Part shown: one piece after another, positions 1 to 7,655 of the stretch | How positions within the stretch are numbered: the stretch's first letter is position 1 | Layout: every line of letters begins with the position of its first letter | Assembly (NCBI RefSeq): GCF_038003085.1 | Contig: NZ_JBBOOM010000001.1 | Location: forward strand, 3,658,001 to 3,722,000 | DNA length: 64,000 bases | Direction of reading: 5' to 3' | From: Psychrobacillus sp. FSL K6-2836 | GTDB lineage: Bacteria > Bacillota > Bacilli > Bacillales_A > Planococcaceae | Notes under the pieces: model-generated | The model's input: only the letters and a program-made list of their open reading frames with translations | The model's database searches: none | What the model was told of the DNA's origin: nothing | Made by a program: the position numbers and the translations under genes

Positions 1-1
1 T

Positions 2-721
2 AACCAAGGGATGATTCTTGGTGAAGGTAACGAGAAAATGTCTAAGTCAAAAGGGAATGTAGTAAACCCTGATGATATCGTGAAAAGTCATGGTGCTGAT
101 TCACTTCGTCTATATGAAATGTTCATGGGTCCATTAGACTCTTCGAAACCATGGTCTACAAACGGATTAGATGGTTCAAGAAGATTCCTAGATCGTATTT
201 GGCGTTTACTTGTTGATGAAGATGGTAAGTTGAGTGCTAAAGTAACGAACACTTCTTCTGATAATATGGAAAAAGCGTATCACCAAACGGTTAAAAAAGT
301 AACGGAAGACTTTGAAGCAATGCATTATAATACAGCCATTTCGCAAATGATGGTATTTATCAATGAAGGCTACAAAGCAGAGCAAATTTCAAAAGAATAT
401 GTAGAAGGCTTTGTGAAGCTGATTTCTCCTATCGTTCCACATATTGCAGAAGAACTATGGAGTATTCTTGGACATGACGATACAATCGTGTATGAAGCAT
501 GGCCAACTTTCGACGAGTCTAAATTAGTAGACAATGAAGTAGAAATTCCTGTTCAAATTAAAGGAAAAGTCCGTGCGAAATTACATGTTGCAAAAGATGC
601 AACAAAAGAAGAGTTAGAAGCATTAGCTCTTGCATCTGAACAAGTACAACAATGGCTAGAAGGGCAAGAAGTGAAGAAAATTATTGCCATACCAGGTAAA
701 ATGGTCAATATCGTAATTTAA
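2..721 (+). CDS. leuS: Leucine--tRNA ligase, C-terminal part (5' end outside window)
   Basis: Charges tRNA-Leu with leucine in the cytoplasm. The reading frame is open from base 2, so the gene starts upstream of the window; only about the last 239 residues are present. The class I KMSKS signature lies at bases 35-49 and is followed by the anticodon-binding helical domain and the small C-terminal domain (ending [10 protein letters not shown]...[10 protein letters not shown]), as in bacterial LeuRS of about 800 residues. A strong terminator follows 46 bases after the stop. Identity is secure; the missing N-terminal catalytic and editing domains cannot be judged here. Confidence 0.95.
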   Translation, partial: NQGMILGEGNEKMSKSKGNVVNPDDIVKSHGADSLRLYEMFMGPLDSSKPWSTNGLDGSRRFLDRIWRLLVDEDGKLSAKVTNTSSDNMEKAYHQTVKKVTEDFEAMHYNTAISQMMVFINEGYKAEQISKEYVEGFVKLISPIVPHIAEELWSILGHDDTIVYEAWPTFDESKLVDNEVEIPVQIKGKVRAKLHVAKDATKEELEALALASEQVQQWLEGQEVKKIIAIPGKMVNIVI

Positions 722-766
722 TGCAGCTTTTATAAAGAGATTTGACCATAAGTTACACGAATGTTT

Positions 767-814
767 AAAATCATCTCGACTCTATGTTTTTCATAGAGTC
801 GAGATGATTTTTTT
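767..814 (+). terminator. Rho-independent terminator of leuS
   Basis: A perfect 20-bp stem (767-786 with 792-811), 5-nt loop of T and a T-run directly after. The A-run at its left foot means it could also act on the minus-strand sigma/anti-sigma operon whose stop is at 873. Confidence 0.9.
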
Positions 815-872
815 GTTAGGTTTATGGTTAGAAACATTGTTGATTTGTGATTTGGCTCGTAACTTTTCAAAC

Positions 873-1532
873 TTAATCTAAAATCGGTTCTATTTTTGGA
901 AAATCTGGATTTTCCAAGAGATCATTGCCCCCAGCCATTAGATATAAGTAAAGGTTTCCCCCAGGAACGATTGTTGCTTTTAATAGCTGACCGGTATCCT
1001 TCGAGTAGAAATAACGGTCATTACCACTCGTTGGAGTAAGAAATTTAAAGCCATTGTAATCATTAAACAATTTGTTAAAAAAGTTTTCATCTACATTCAT
1101 GAATATGATTGAATCTAATTTTTCTTGGTAAAAATAGAATCGCGCAATACCATCATAATCCAATATGAAGTCTGCATCACTACCATCCTCGTAGTCACCA
1201 ATTGTATAATTTTCACCTAAGTGTTCTATTACTTTTGATTGTGAGTCACCTAATGTTACTCCATGAAGATAAAGTAAACCTTGTTCCTCGGAGAATGTAG
1301 GTTTGGTAAAATCTAGCTGCACTTCGGTTGCAGTCTGTTGTTCATTTTCCAAAAATATTTCGTTGAAGACAAATAGGATTGCGCTTATTGTCAAAATAGT
1401 GGTGATCACTACATATCGCCATTTATGTTTTGATGTTCTTGAAGTATTTTCTAGCTCATTGACTACGTTTTGCATTACACGTTGTTTACTGGCTGTTAAA
1501 TCTTTCACTTCATTAGGGATATAATTATTCAT
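873..1532 (-). CDS. Putative membrane anti-sigma or sigma-partner protein
   Basis: A 219-residue protein with a short cytoplasmic N-terminus, one clear membrane segment at about residues 39-57 (VVITTILTISAILFVF) and an extracytoplasmic acidic domain. It starts inside the last codons of the ECF sigma gene (8-base overlap), the usual arrangement for a sigma factor and its membrane anti-sigma partner. I see no HHCC zinc anti-sigma motif, so it would be a non-canonical partner. The C-terminal domain (with YLHGVTLGDSQSKVIEHLG) resembles a small ligand-sensing or PepSY/SmpA-like fold, but I do not recognise the family. The function is inferred from context only. Confidence 0.6.
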   Translation of the reverse strand: MNNYIPNEVKDLTASKQRVMQNVVNELENTSRTSKHKWRYVVITTILTISAILFVFNEIFLENEQQTATEVQLDFTKPTFSEEQGLLYLHGVTLGDSQSKVIEHLGENYTIGDYEDGSDADFILDYDGIARFYFYQEKLDSIIFMNVDENFFNKLFNDYNGFKFLTPTSGNDRYFYSKDTGQLLKATIVPGGNLYLYLMAGGNDLLENPDFPKIEPILD

Positions 1533-2043
1533 TTAAAAGTACCTCCCATTCTATTCCTTTCAGTTGCTTTCTTAATAGTTCTTTACCTCGCCTTAATCGA
1601 GTTTTTACTGTACCTTCTGGAATAGATAAAATATGTGCAATCTCTGTAATTGTCATTTCATTAAAATAAAAATAAATAAGAACTTCTCGCTGTTTTAAGG
1701 GTAATTCTAGTATTGCTTCTCCAATTATTGCTTGCTCATCTTTTTTTACTAATTCGTCCAAATTTCTTTTACTAGCATGTGAAAATAATTTATTTTGTAA
1801 TTGGACCTTTCTATAGGTCCAACTCTTTAAATAATCTTTGCTTTTATTAATAGTCATTGTTGTTAAAAAAGCCTTTAACTCACCACGTTCTTCATAATGA
1901 TACTGATTATGAAAAAGCTTGATGAATACTTCTTGTACAATATCCTCTGCCGCTTGGAGATCCTTGACGTAGTAATAGGCCAAACGTATTAAGGGTTCTG
2001 TATATTGAAACATTAATTCTTTTAGATCATTAATATTCAACAA
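1525..2043 (-). CDS. ECF-type RNA polymerase sigma factor
   Basis: Sigma-70 family protein of the extracytoplasmic function class. Region 2 is visible at residues about 8-75 (RLAYYYVKDLQAAEDIVQEVF, core binding and -10 recognition) and region 4 at about 115-165 (LPLKQREVLIYFYF...IAHILSIPEGTVKTRLRRG, a helix-turn-helix for the -35 element). A GTG start at 2049 is possible, but the AAGGAG at 2052-2057 lies only 2 bases from it. The TTG at 2043 has an 8-base spacing and is preferred. It forms an operon with the overlapping membrane protein downstream, which probably holds it inactive until an envelope signal arrives. Confidence 0.88.
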   Translation of the reverse strand: MLNINDLKELMFQYTEPLIRLAYYYVKDLQAAEDIVQEVFIKLFHNQYHYEERGELKAFLTTMTINKSKDYLKSWTYRKVQLQNKLFSHASKRNLDELVKKDEQAIIGEAILELPLKQREVLIYFYFNEMTITEIAHILSIPEGTVKTRLRRGKELLRKQLKGIEWEVLLNE

Positions 2044-2248
2044 AACCACAACTCCTTCCGTTATATATTAAACGATTCTCGAAGCATTGAAGTTTGTATT
2101 TTTCTGAAAATATTATAACGTTAAGTAGGGTTCGAATCCATTCGTATTTTAATCATGGCCGTGTAAGTTCCAAAAAATGATATGATGGAAATAGATAGTG
2201 AATTGAAGTTTCAAAGAGAAAGATAAAAATATGTGGGGAGTGTATGCA

Positions 2249-2659
2249 ATGAGTACGTTTATTAAAAGAGTGGGGACTACATACATACCTGTTGTAGATC
2301 CGGAGAAATCATCGAAGTGGTATCAGGAGATGCTTGGAGCTTTTGAAAACTTTAGAAATGCTGATAAAGCAATCTTAGAATTTGCTGATCAAAGCTTCTT
2401 TCTTGTTAAGGCTAAAATAGGGGAGAGGTCTGGGTTTTTGGATAGCTATGAACAGGAACATTTTACAATAACTTTTGAAGTTGATGGAAGTGAGCAATTG
2501 ATAGAATTTCATGACTTTCTTAAGGAAAAGGGAGTACATGTTGGAGAAATAGAAGATCGGGGACATCCAGGAAATAATTTTGTTTTCCACGATATAGATG
2601 GAAATATGTTTGATGTATGGAGTGAATTGAGTCCTATTTTCAAGGGAAAATTGGATTAG
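2249..2659 (+). CDS. VOC (glyoxalase/bleomycin-resistance fold) family protein
   Basis: A 136-residue single-domain protein with the vicinal-oxygen-chelate pattern: an N-terminal beta strand with VVDPEKSSKWYQEMLGAF, a middle HFTITFEVDG strand and a C-terminal FHDIDGNMFDVW strand with a metal-ligand-type acidic residue. Such proteins are metal-dependent lyases, dioxygenases or drug-binding proteins; the substrate cannot be told. The ATG at 2249 has GGGGAG at good spacing and is preferred to the ATG at 2231. It is followed by the AlkD-like gene on the same strand with a 61-base gap, so co-transcription is possible. Confidence 0.8.
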   Translation: MSTFIKRVGTTYIPVVDPEKSSKWYQEMLGAFENFRNADKAILEFADQSFFLVKAKIGERSGFLDSYEQEHFTITFEVDGSEQLIEFHDFLKEKGVHVGEIEDRGHPGNNFVFHDIDGNMFDVWSELSPIFKGKLD

Positions 2660-2720
2660 TGATGTTTGAATGGGCAAAAGGTCAGGTGAAAAACTCAAAA
2701 AAAGAGGGAAGTGCTAAACG

Positions 2721-3428
2721 ATGAATATGGAAATGGTTATGCAGGAGCTTGAATCGCTTGCCAAGGAACGAACTAAAAAAATGTACATATCCAATGGTGC
2801 GCAGGAGCCGCTTTTTGGTGTGGCTACAGGTGTTATGAAACCAATCGCAAAGAAAATAAAAATAGATCAAAATTTAGCTGAAGAGCTTTATGCCACTGGG
2901 AACTACGATGCAATGTACTTTGCTGGCATTATTGCAGACCCAAAAGCCATGACGGAGTCGGATTATGATCGTTGGATCGATGCGGCGTATTTTTATATGC
3001 TATCCGATTATGTAGTCTCTGTTACTTTATCTGAATCGGATATTGCACAAGAAGTTTCTGATAAATGGATCGCAAGTGGTGACGAGCTGAGAATGTCGGC
3101 AGGTTGGAGTTGCTACTGTTGGCTTCTGGGGAGTCGGAAAGATGTTGAGTTTTCGGAAATCAAGATTTCTAATATGCTTGATCTTGTGAAAGATACGATA
3201 CATGATTCGCCAGAACGAACGAAATCCGCTATGAATAATTTTCTATACACAGTGGGGATTTCCTATCTGCCACTACATGAAAAGGCGGTCGAAACCGCAA
3301 AGGCAATAGGTATAGTAGAAGTTAAACGGGAAAAGAAAAAAAACAGTTTCCTAAATGCTTTCGAAAGTATTCAAAAGGAAGTAGATAGAGGAAAGCTTGG
3401 TTTTAAACGCAATTATGTAAGATGTTAA
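2721..3428 (+). CDS. DNA alkylation repair protein, AlkD-like HEAT-repeat family
   Basis: A 235-residue all-helical protein recognised as the AlkD-related family found in bacilli (MYISNGAQEPLFGVATG near residue 20, YATGNYDAMYFAGIIADPKAM near 60). AlkD enzymes excise bulky alkylated bases through HEAT-like repeats that wrap DNA. This subfamily is annotated as DNA alkylation repair, but its activity is less well proved. The basic C-terminus is about the usual length. It follows the VOC gene and ends 50 bases before a hairpin terminator. Confidence 0.78.
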   Translation: MNMEMVMQELESLAKERTKKMYISNGAQEPLFGVATGVMKPIAKKIKIDQNLAEELYATGNYDAMYFAGIIADPKAMTESDYDRWIDAAYFYMLSDYVVSVTLSESDIAQEVSDKWIASGDELRMSAGWSCYCWLLGSRKDVEFSEIKISNMLDLVKDTIHDSPERTKSAMNNFLYTVGISYLPLHEKAVETAKAIGIVEVKREKKKNSFLNAFESIQKEVDRGKLGFKRNYVRC

Positions 3429-3478
3429 AATTAGCCTCGCATCATCCTTTTTAAAAGTACCTTTTAATGAAGTTAATA

Positions 3479-3512
3479 AAGCTGCTTAGCCCTTATTCGG
3501 GATAAGCAGCTT
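3479..3512 (+). terminator. Terminator after the AlkD-like gene
   Basis: A 10-bp stem, 3479-3488 with 3503-3512, plus a CCC/GGG inner extension. A run of T is found a few bases later (near 3520), so the site is convincing but not ideal. Confidence 0.6.
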
Positions 3513-3537
3513 AATATTGTTTTTTGGTTATTCCAAC

Positions 3538-3742
3538 TAAAAAGATGCTGTTTTTTTGCTGTGCACAAAATTGATTTCCATTCCAGGGACGCTTTCCACG
3601 GGCGTGGCCTGAGCCTGTAGTCTCAGGCGTCACGCTATTCCCGTAGGAGTCGCCCCTCCATTTCAATCAATTTTATTAAATACCTATTATTTAGTAAAGG
3701 TTTCTCCTTATCCAATAAAATTTCTACTTCTGTCCCAGCCTC
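3538..3742 (-). repeat. Family F dispersed repeat, copy 1 (long form)
   Basis: This stretch, read on the minus strand, is nearly the same as 58323-58482. It begins GAGGCTGGGACAGAA (3742-3728), only 11 bases after the trpG stop and in the same direction as trpG. It carries an extra internal block of about 40 bases around 3603-3645 that the other copy lacks. The distal end has diverged just beyond the AAAACAGCAT segment. There is no coding potential. It fills the 325-base gap between the AlkD-like gene and trpG together with the terminator at 3479. Confidence 0.85.
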
Positions 3743-3753
3743 TCAGCTATATC

Positions 3754-4341
3754 TTATTTTACATAATTTCTTTCAAGGATTTTGATAAATGAGTGCATAA
3801 TTCGATTACCGTGCTCTGTACCAATCGATTCCGGGTGAAATTGAAGGCCATAAAGAGGGTAGTAGACATGCTTAATAGCCATTATTTCATCGTCGTCTTG
3901 TGACCTTGCAAGCACTTCCAGTTGATCTATTAATGACGCCTCTTCAATTACAAGCGAATGATATCGCATGACTGAAATTGGTTCATCAAAAGATTCAAAT
4001 AAGGACTGATTTCTATGGGATAGTATGGACATTTTACCGTGCATAATCGTTTTTGCCTGCACAATTTTTGCTCCAAAAGCTGCTCCAATCGATTGATGAC
4101 CAAGACAGATTCCTAAAATCGGAAATTTTTTGTGTAGCTTTTGAATAAGCTCGATAGAAATACCTGCATCAACAGGAATGCCTGGTCCGGGAGAAATAAT
4201 AATTGCCTCAGGGTTTAATTTTTCTATTTCAATTATAGTAATAGCATCATTGCGAACGACTTTTACTTCTTTGCCGAGCATACTTATTTGCTGATATAAA
4301 TTATACGTAAAGGAATCATAGTTATCTATCAATAAAATCAT
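3754..4341 (-). CDS. trpG: Anthranilate synthase component II (glutamine amidotransferase)
   Basis: Class I glutamine amidotransferase, 195 residues. It releases ammonia from glutamine for the chorismate-using partner TrpE. The nucleophile motif GICLGHQ and the LQFHPES histidine-glutamate pair are intact. The ATG overlaps the trpE stop in an ATGA, so the two are translationally coupled. In bacilli this subunit is often shared with aminodeoxychorismate synthase (pabA role), which cannot be excluded. No other trp gene follows; a repeat element begins 11 bases after the stop. Confidence 0.92.
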   Translation of the reverse strand: MILLIDNYDSFTYNLYQQISMLGKEVKVVRNDAITIIEIEKLNPEAIIISPGPGIPVDAGISIELIQKLHKKFPILGICLGHQSIGAAFGAKIVQAKTIMHGKMSILSHRNQSLFESFDEPISVMRYHSLVIEEASLIDQLEVLARSQDDDEIMAIKHVYYPLYGLQFHPESIGTEHGNRIMHSFIKILERNYVK

Positions 4342-5726
4342 CGTTGCACCTCCAAAAGAGCTTTCGCTTTATGGATTGTTTCCTCGTACTCACTCTTCGG
4401 GATAGAATCATGGACAACACCGGCTCCAGCTTGAACATGGGCATGATGATCCTTCACAACCATTGTTCGAATGGCGAGTGCTAAATCCATATTACCTGTA
4501 ACGGAAATATAGCCAACAGCCCCCGCGTAAACACCACGTTTCATAGGCTCTAAATTATTGATAATCTGCATAGCTCTGATTTTCGGTGCTCCAGAAACGG
4601 TTCCAGCAGGTAGGCAGGTAGTTAGCACATCCAGAACATGGGCATCTTCTTTTAGTTGACCAGTTACTTCGGACACAATATGCATGACATATTTGTAGTA
4701 CTCAATTTTCATATATTTCTCGACTTGAACAGTTCCGACTTCTGCAATTCGACCAATATCATTTCGTCCTAGATCAACGAGCATACGATGCTCTGCGATT
4801 TCTTTTTCATCATTTAATAACCCTTTTGCAATACGGGCATCTTCCTCGGCAGTTTTCCCACGGGGCTTAGTCCCAGCAATCGGGTTCGTTGTCACTAATC
4901 CATCTTTCACCTTTACTAAGCTTTCAGGAGATGTTCCTAAAATAGTATAGGTTTCAAAATCCATATAGAACATATAAGGAGATGGATTGGAAGTACGAAG
5001 CTGGCGATACAGCGAGAAAGAGTCTCCGTTAAATGGAGATGTAAAACGCTGAGATAGGACAATCTGAAAAATGTCGCCTCTTAAAATATGCTCCTTTGCT
5101 TTTTCCACCATATCCGTAAAGTCTTTTTCCTGAATTTGAGGTTGAAAAGCGAGTTTAGGCTCCGTACTGTCAGGAGTTCTCGGTCCTTGCTTAAGCTCGG
5201 AGAAAATCTTTTCAATCGCATTAATCATCGCATTTTCAGAACGTCCATTTTGAAACAAATCGATAGCGGCAATGGAAACAGTTTGTTTCAAATGATCGAA
5301 AATAATAAATGTATCGTAAAACATGACATGTACATCTGGCATTTCTAATTCATCTTTCAATAAATCTCCTATTTGCTCATTATAGAATGCAGTTTCATAG
5401 CCAAAATAGCCAATAGCCCCTCCAAAGAAGGAAAATGGATATGGATCTTGGTGAACAGGAAACATTGTTTTAAGTTTTTCTATTACAGATATTTGCTCTC
5501 GTTCAATTTCTTCATTTTCAAAGGATAATGAATATCCATGCTGATCACCGGTTAATTCACCGATGGGGTCCACAGCGATAAAGGAATATCTTCCGCTTTC
5601 CTCATGCTTTGCGGAAGATTCAAATAACATTTTTTTCTTTCCGTGCAATGAATGAAAAATGGAAATAGGAGTCATCATATCCCCTTGTACTTCTTTCATT
5701 TGATAGCTTCTCGTCTCAACTTTCAT
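4338..5726 (-). CDS. trpE: Anthranilate synthase component I
   Basis: Converts chorismate and ammonia to anthranilate, the first committed step of tryptophan synthesis. It is 462 residues long. The chorismate-binding domain occupies the C-terminal two thirds. The PIAGT motif (alanine, not the lysine of PabB enzymes) argues for anthranilate synthase, as does the LFES segment near residue 34, which corresponds to the tryptophan feedback site of TrpE proteins. The leader is a T-box with a TGG specifier, which independently points to tryptophan. It is co-transcribed with trpG (4-base overlap). Confidence 0.92.
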   Translation of the reverse strand: MKVETRSYQMKEVQGDMMTPISIFHSLHGKKKMLFESSAKHEESGRYSFIAVDPIGELTGDQHGYSLSFENEEIEREQISVIEKLKTMFPVHQDPYPFSFFGGAIGYFGYETAFYNEQIGDLLKDELEMPDVHVMFYDTFIIFDHLKQTVSIAAIDLFQNGRSENAMINAIEKIFSELKQGPRTPDSTEPKLAFQPQIQEKDFTDMVEKAKEHILRGDIFQIVLSQRFTSPFNGDSFSLYRQLRTSNPSPYMFYMDFETYTILGTSPESLVKVKDGLVTTNPIAGTKPRGKTAEEDARIAKGLLNDEKEIAEHRMLVDLGRNDIGRIAEVGTVQVEKYMKIEYYKYVMHIVSEVTGQLKEDAHVLDVLTTCLPAGTVSGAPKIRAMQIINNLEPMKRGVYAGAVGYISVTGNMDLALAIRTMVVKDHHAHVQAGAGVVHDSIPKSEYEETIHKAKALLEVQR

Positions 5727-5771
5727 TACTCAGCTCTCCTTTTCTAAGGCTAATCTCAGCTCAACTAAATA

Positions 5772-6020
5772 CAAAAAGGCCCTCCATCGAAAAGGACGGA
5801 GAGCCGTGGTGCCACCTTCATTGATCACTATTGTAATCCACTTATTGCAACGAAACAGTTGCGAGTCCTATAACGTAGACGAACGCCAAAACCTACTAAA
5901 ACTAAATGTTCAGCCTTGGAGCTAAGAAGCCCATTCACTTTATAGTCTGCACTGACTCGCACCTACCGTCAGCTCTCTAGAGCATTTCATAAAGTTACTA
6001 TTCTTCCTTATCGCTTGTTA
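5772..6020 (-). promoter_or_regulatory. Tryptophan T-box riboswitch leader of trpEG
   Basis: Read on the minus strand, the leader contains the Stem I region (AGAGAGCTGACGG, GGTGCGAG), a specifier-loop triplet TGG at 5933-5931, the conserved T-box AAGGTGGCACCACGG (about 5819-5805) and a G+C-rich terminator hairpin with a T-run (5804-5773). Uncharged tRNA-Trp should pair with TGG and the T-box bulge, stabilise the antiterminator and allow trpE transcription. The parts are seen directly; the regulation follows from the T-box family. Confidence 0.93.
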
Positions 6021-6044
6021 TAGTTTATTGTATTATAAATTATT

Positions 6045-7307
6045 TTAAAATTCAATCGATTTCGCGGCACTCATACCAGCAATTTTTCCTGTTACAAGGG
6101 CCGAGGTAATATTATACCCCCCTGTGTAACCATGAATATCCAATATTTCACCACAAAAATATAGTCCTGCCTTTTTCTTCGAAGCCATAGTTTTAGGCTC
6201 TATTTCCTTGATAGATACACCCCCACCAGTAACAAAAGCTTTCTCTAAAGGTTGTGTACCATAAACAAAGACGTTGAATTGCTTTAACTCATGCGCAAGT
6301 GCACGAATCTTTTCGTGCGCAAGATTTTGGCCATCCTCACTTTCTTGAATGCCAGTACGTTGAAGTAAAAATAATAGCCATCTTTCAGGTACAATGCCTT
6401 TCCATACATTTTTTACTGCTTTTTTAGGATCTTCTTTTATAGTGGATAGTAGCATTTGGAAAGTTTGTTCTTCATTTTGTTCTGGAAGACTGTCAATTCG
6501 AACAGCAACAGGTTGTCCGCCATTTTTCTTTTGTTCCTTTACAACGAATTGACTGCATCTCAAGACGGCAGGGCCACTTAAGCCAAAGTGGGTAAATAAC
6601 ATATCCATCTCATGCGTAATAATTGGCTTTCCTTTTTTGTTTAACACAGAAACACCGGCGCCTCGAAGTGCAAGACCTTGAAGTTCTTTAGATTTAATAA
6701 ATGCTTCATTGGACAATAAAGGTACTTCTGTTGGATATAAGTCCGTTACAGTATGTCCAGCTTTTTCAGCCCATGGATAACCGTCCCCAGTTGAGCCTGT
6801 TTGAGGAACTGCTTTACCGCCGACTGCTACGACGATAGCACCTGAAGTAATTTCTTCGCCTGAAGCTAGTCTTACGCCAATTACTTTTTCATCATTCATC
6901 AATAACTTGGCTACAGCTGAATTTAACTTTATTTCCACTTGTAATCTTTTTAATTCATCTAGCAGGGCATTTACAACATCCATAGCCTTGTTAGATACTG
7001 GGAACATTCTTCCGTGATCTTCTTCCTTTAAAGCAACTCCTAGATTTTCAAAGAATTCAATGATATCTTCATTATTAAAAACAGAAAATGGGCTAAATAA
7101 AAATCGACCATTTCCAGGGATGTTTTTTACAATTTCTTCTTGAGGGAGTCTATTCGTAACATTACAACGCCCGCCACCTGATATTGCGAGCTTTTTCCCA
7201 AGCTTGTTTCCTTTTTCAATAAGTAGTACTTTCTTATTTTCTGCACCAGCTGCCGCAGCGGCCATTAATCCTGAGGGACCCCCACCAATTACAATAACGT
7301 CATACAT
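6045..7307 (-). CDS. NAD(P)/FAD-dependent oxidoreductase, HI0933/YhiN (YtfP) family
   Basis: A 420-residue flavoprotein. The N-terminal dinucleotide-binding motif [13 protein letters not shown] is at residues 8-20 and the family motif [10 protein letters not shown] is near residue 43. The C-terminal [15 protein letters not shown] closes the FAD site. The family is widespread and conserved; its substrate is not established. It corresponds to the ytfP-type gene next to ytgP in bacilli. It is transcribed away from ytgP; the gap between them is filled by a structured repeat. The trp T-box begins just after its stop. Confidence 0.85.
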   Translation of the reverse strand: MYDVIVIGGGPSGLMAAAAAGAENKKVLLIEKGNKLGKKLAISGGGRCNVTNRLPQEEIVKNIPGNGRFLFSPFSVFNNEDIIEFFENLGVALKEEDHGRMFPVSNKAMDVVNALLDELKRLQVEIKLNSAVAKLLMNDEKVIGVRLASGEEITSGAIVVAVGGKAVPQTGSTGDGYPWAEKAGHTVTDLYPTEVPLLSNEAFIKSKELQGLALRGAGVSVLNKKGKPIITHEMDMLFTHFGLSGPAVLRCSQFVVKEQKKNGGQPVAVRIDSLPEQNEEQTFQMLLSTIKEDPKKAVKNVWKGIVPERWLLFLLQRTGIQESEDGQNLAHEKIRALAHELKQFNVFVYGTQPLEKAFVTGGGVSIKEIEPKTMASKKKAGLYFCGEILDIHGYTGGYNITSALVTGKIAGMSAAKSIEF

Positions 7308-7390
7308 AATAAATTCACACTTTCAGTTTTTTCTTTATTATACATGATTGTGGTTTTGTTTAGACAGTTGTAAACTGTAAGATAGACATT

Positions 7391-7636
7391 TTAACTTCAT
7401 TAAGCAAATGTTTTTTTGTGACGAGCTTGCGCAGGAGCAGAACTATCCCACTTCTATAAGTGGTGAGGTGAATGCAAGATATGTATTCAACTAAGTGGTG
7501 TCTACAAACCCCTGCTTAATAAAGTAAAGGCCTCCGCGGATGTCACAGATTTTTCTTAAGCAAGCTCGAGAAAAATCTGGGCGCACTGTTTTCTGCAATG
7601 AGCTTGCGCAGGAGCATATTCGCCGAGGCGAATATG
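7391..7636 (+). repeat. Family B structured repeat, copy 1, ending at the ytgP start
   Basis: This fills the 348-base divergent gap between the flavoprotein gene and ytgP. Blocks shared with 16099-16279 are TTCATT.AGCA.TTGTTTTTTTG at the left, then CTGCT-AA-AAAGT.AA.GCCTCC and GCGGATGTCACAGATTTTT, then a hairpin (7546-7556 with 7569-7579, 11 bp) and a terminal hairpin (7615-7623 with 7628-7636, 9 bp). An internal 17-base direct repeat GAGCTTGCGCAGGAGCA is at 7423 and 7600. No coding potential is seen. The element ends 19 bases before the ytgP ATG, so it must form part of the ytgP leader or promoter. Confidence 0.8.
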
Positions 7637-7655
7637 ATAAGAATGGACGGGTTAG

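Noticed and set aside
3538..3742. Family F copy as an insertion sequence remnant with transposase
   Set aside because: No transposase-like reading frame is present in either copy; only the non-coding element is supported.
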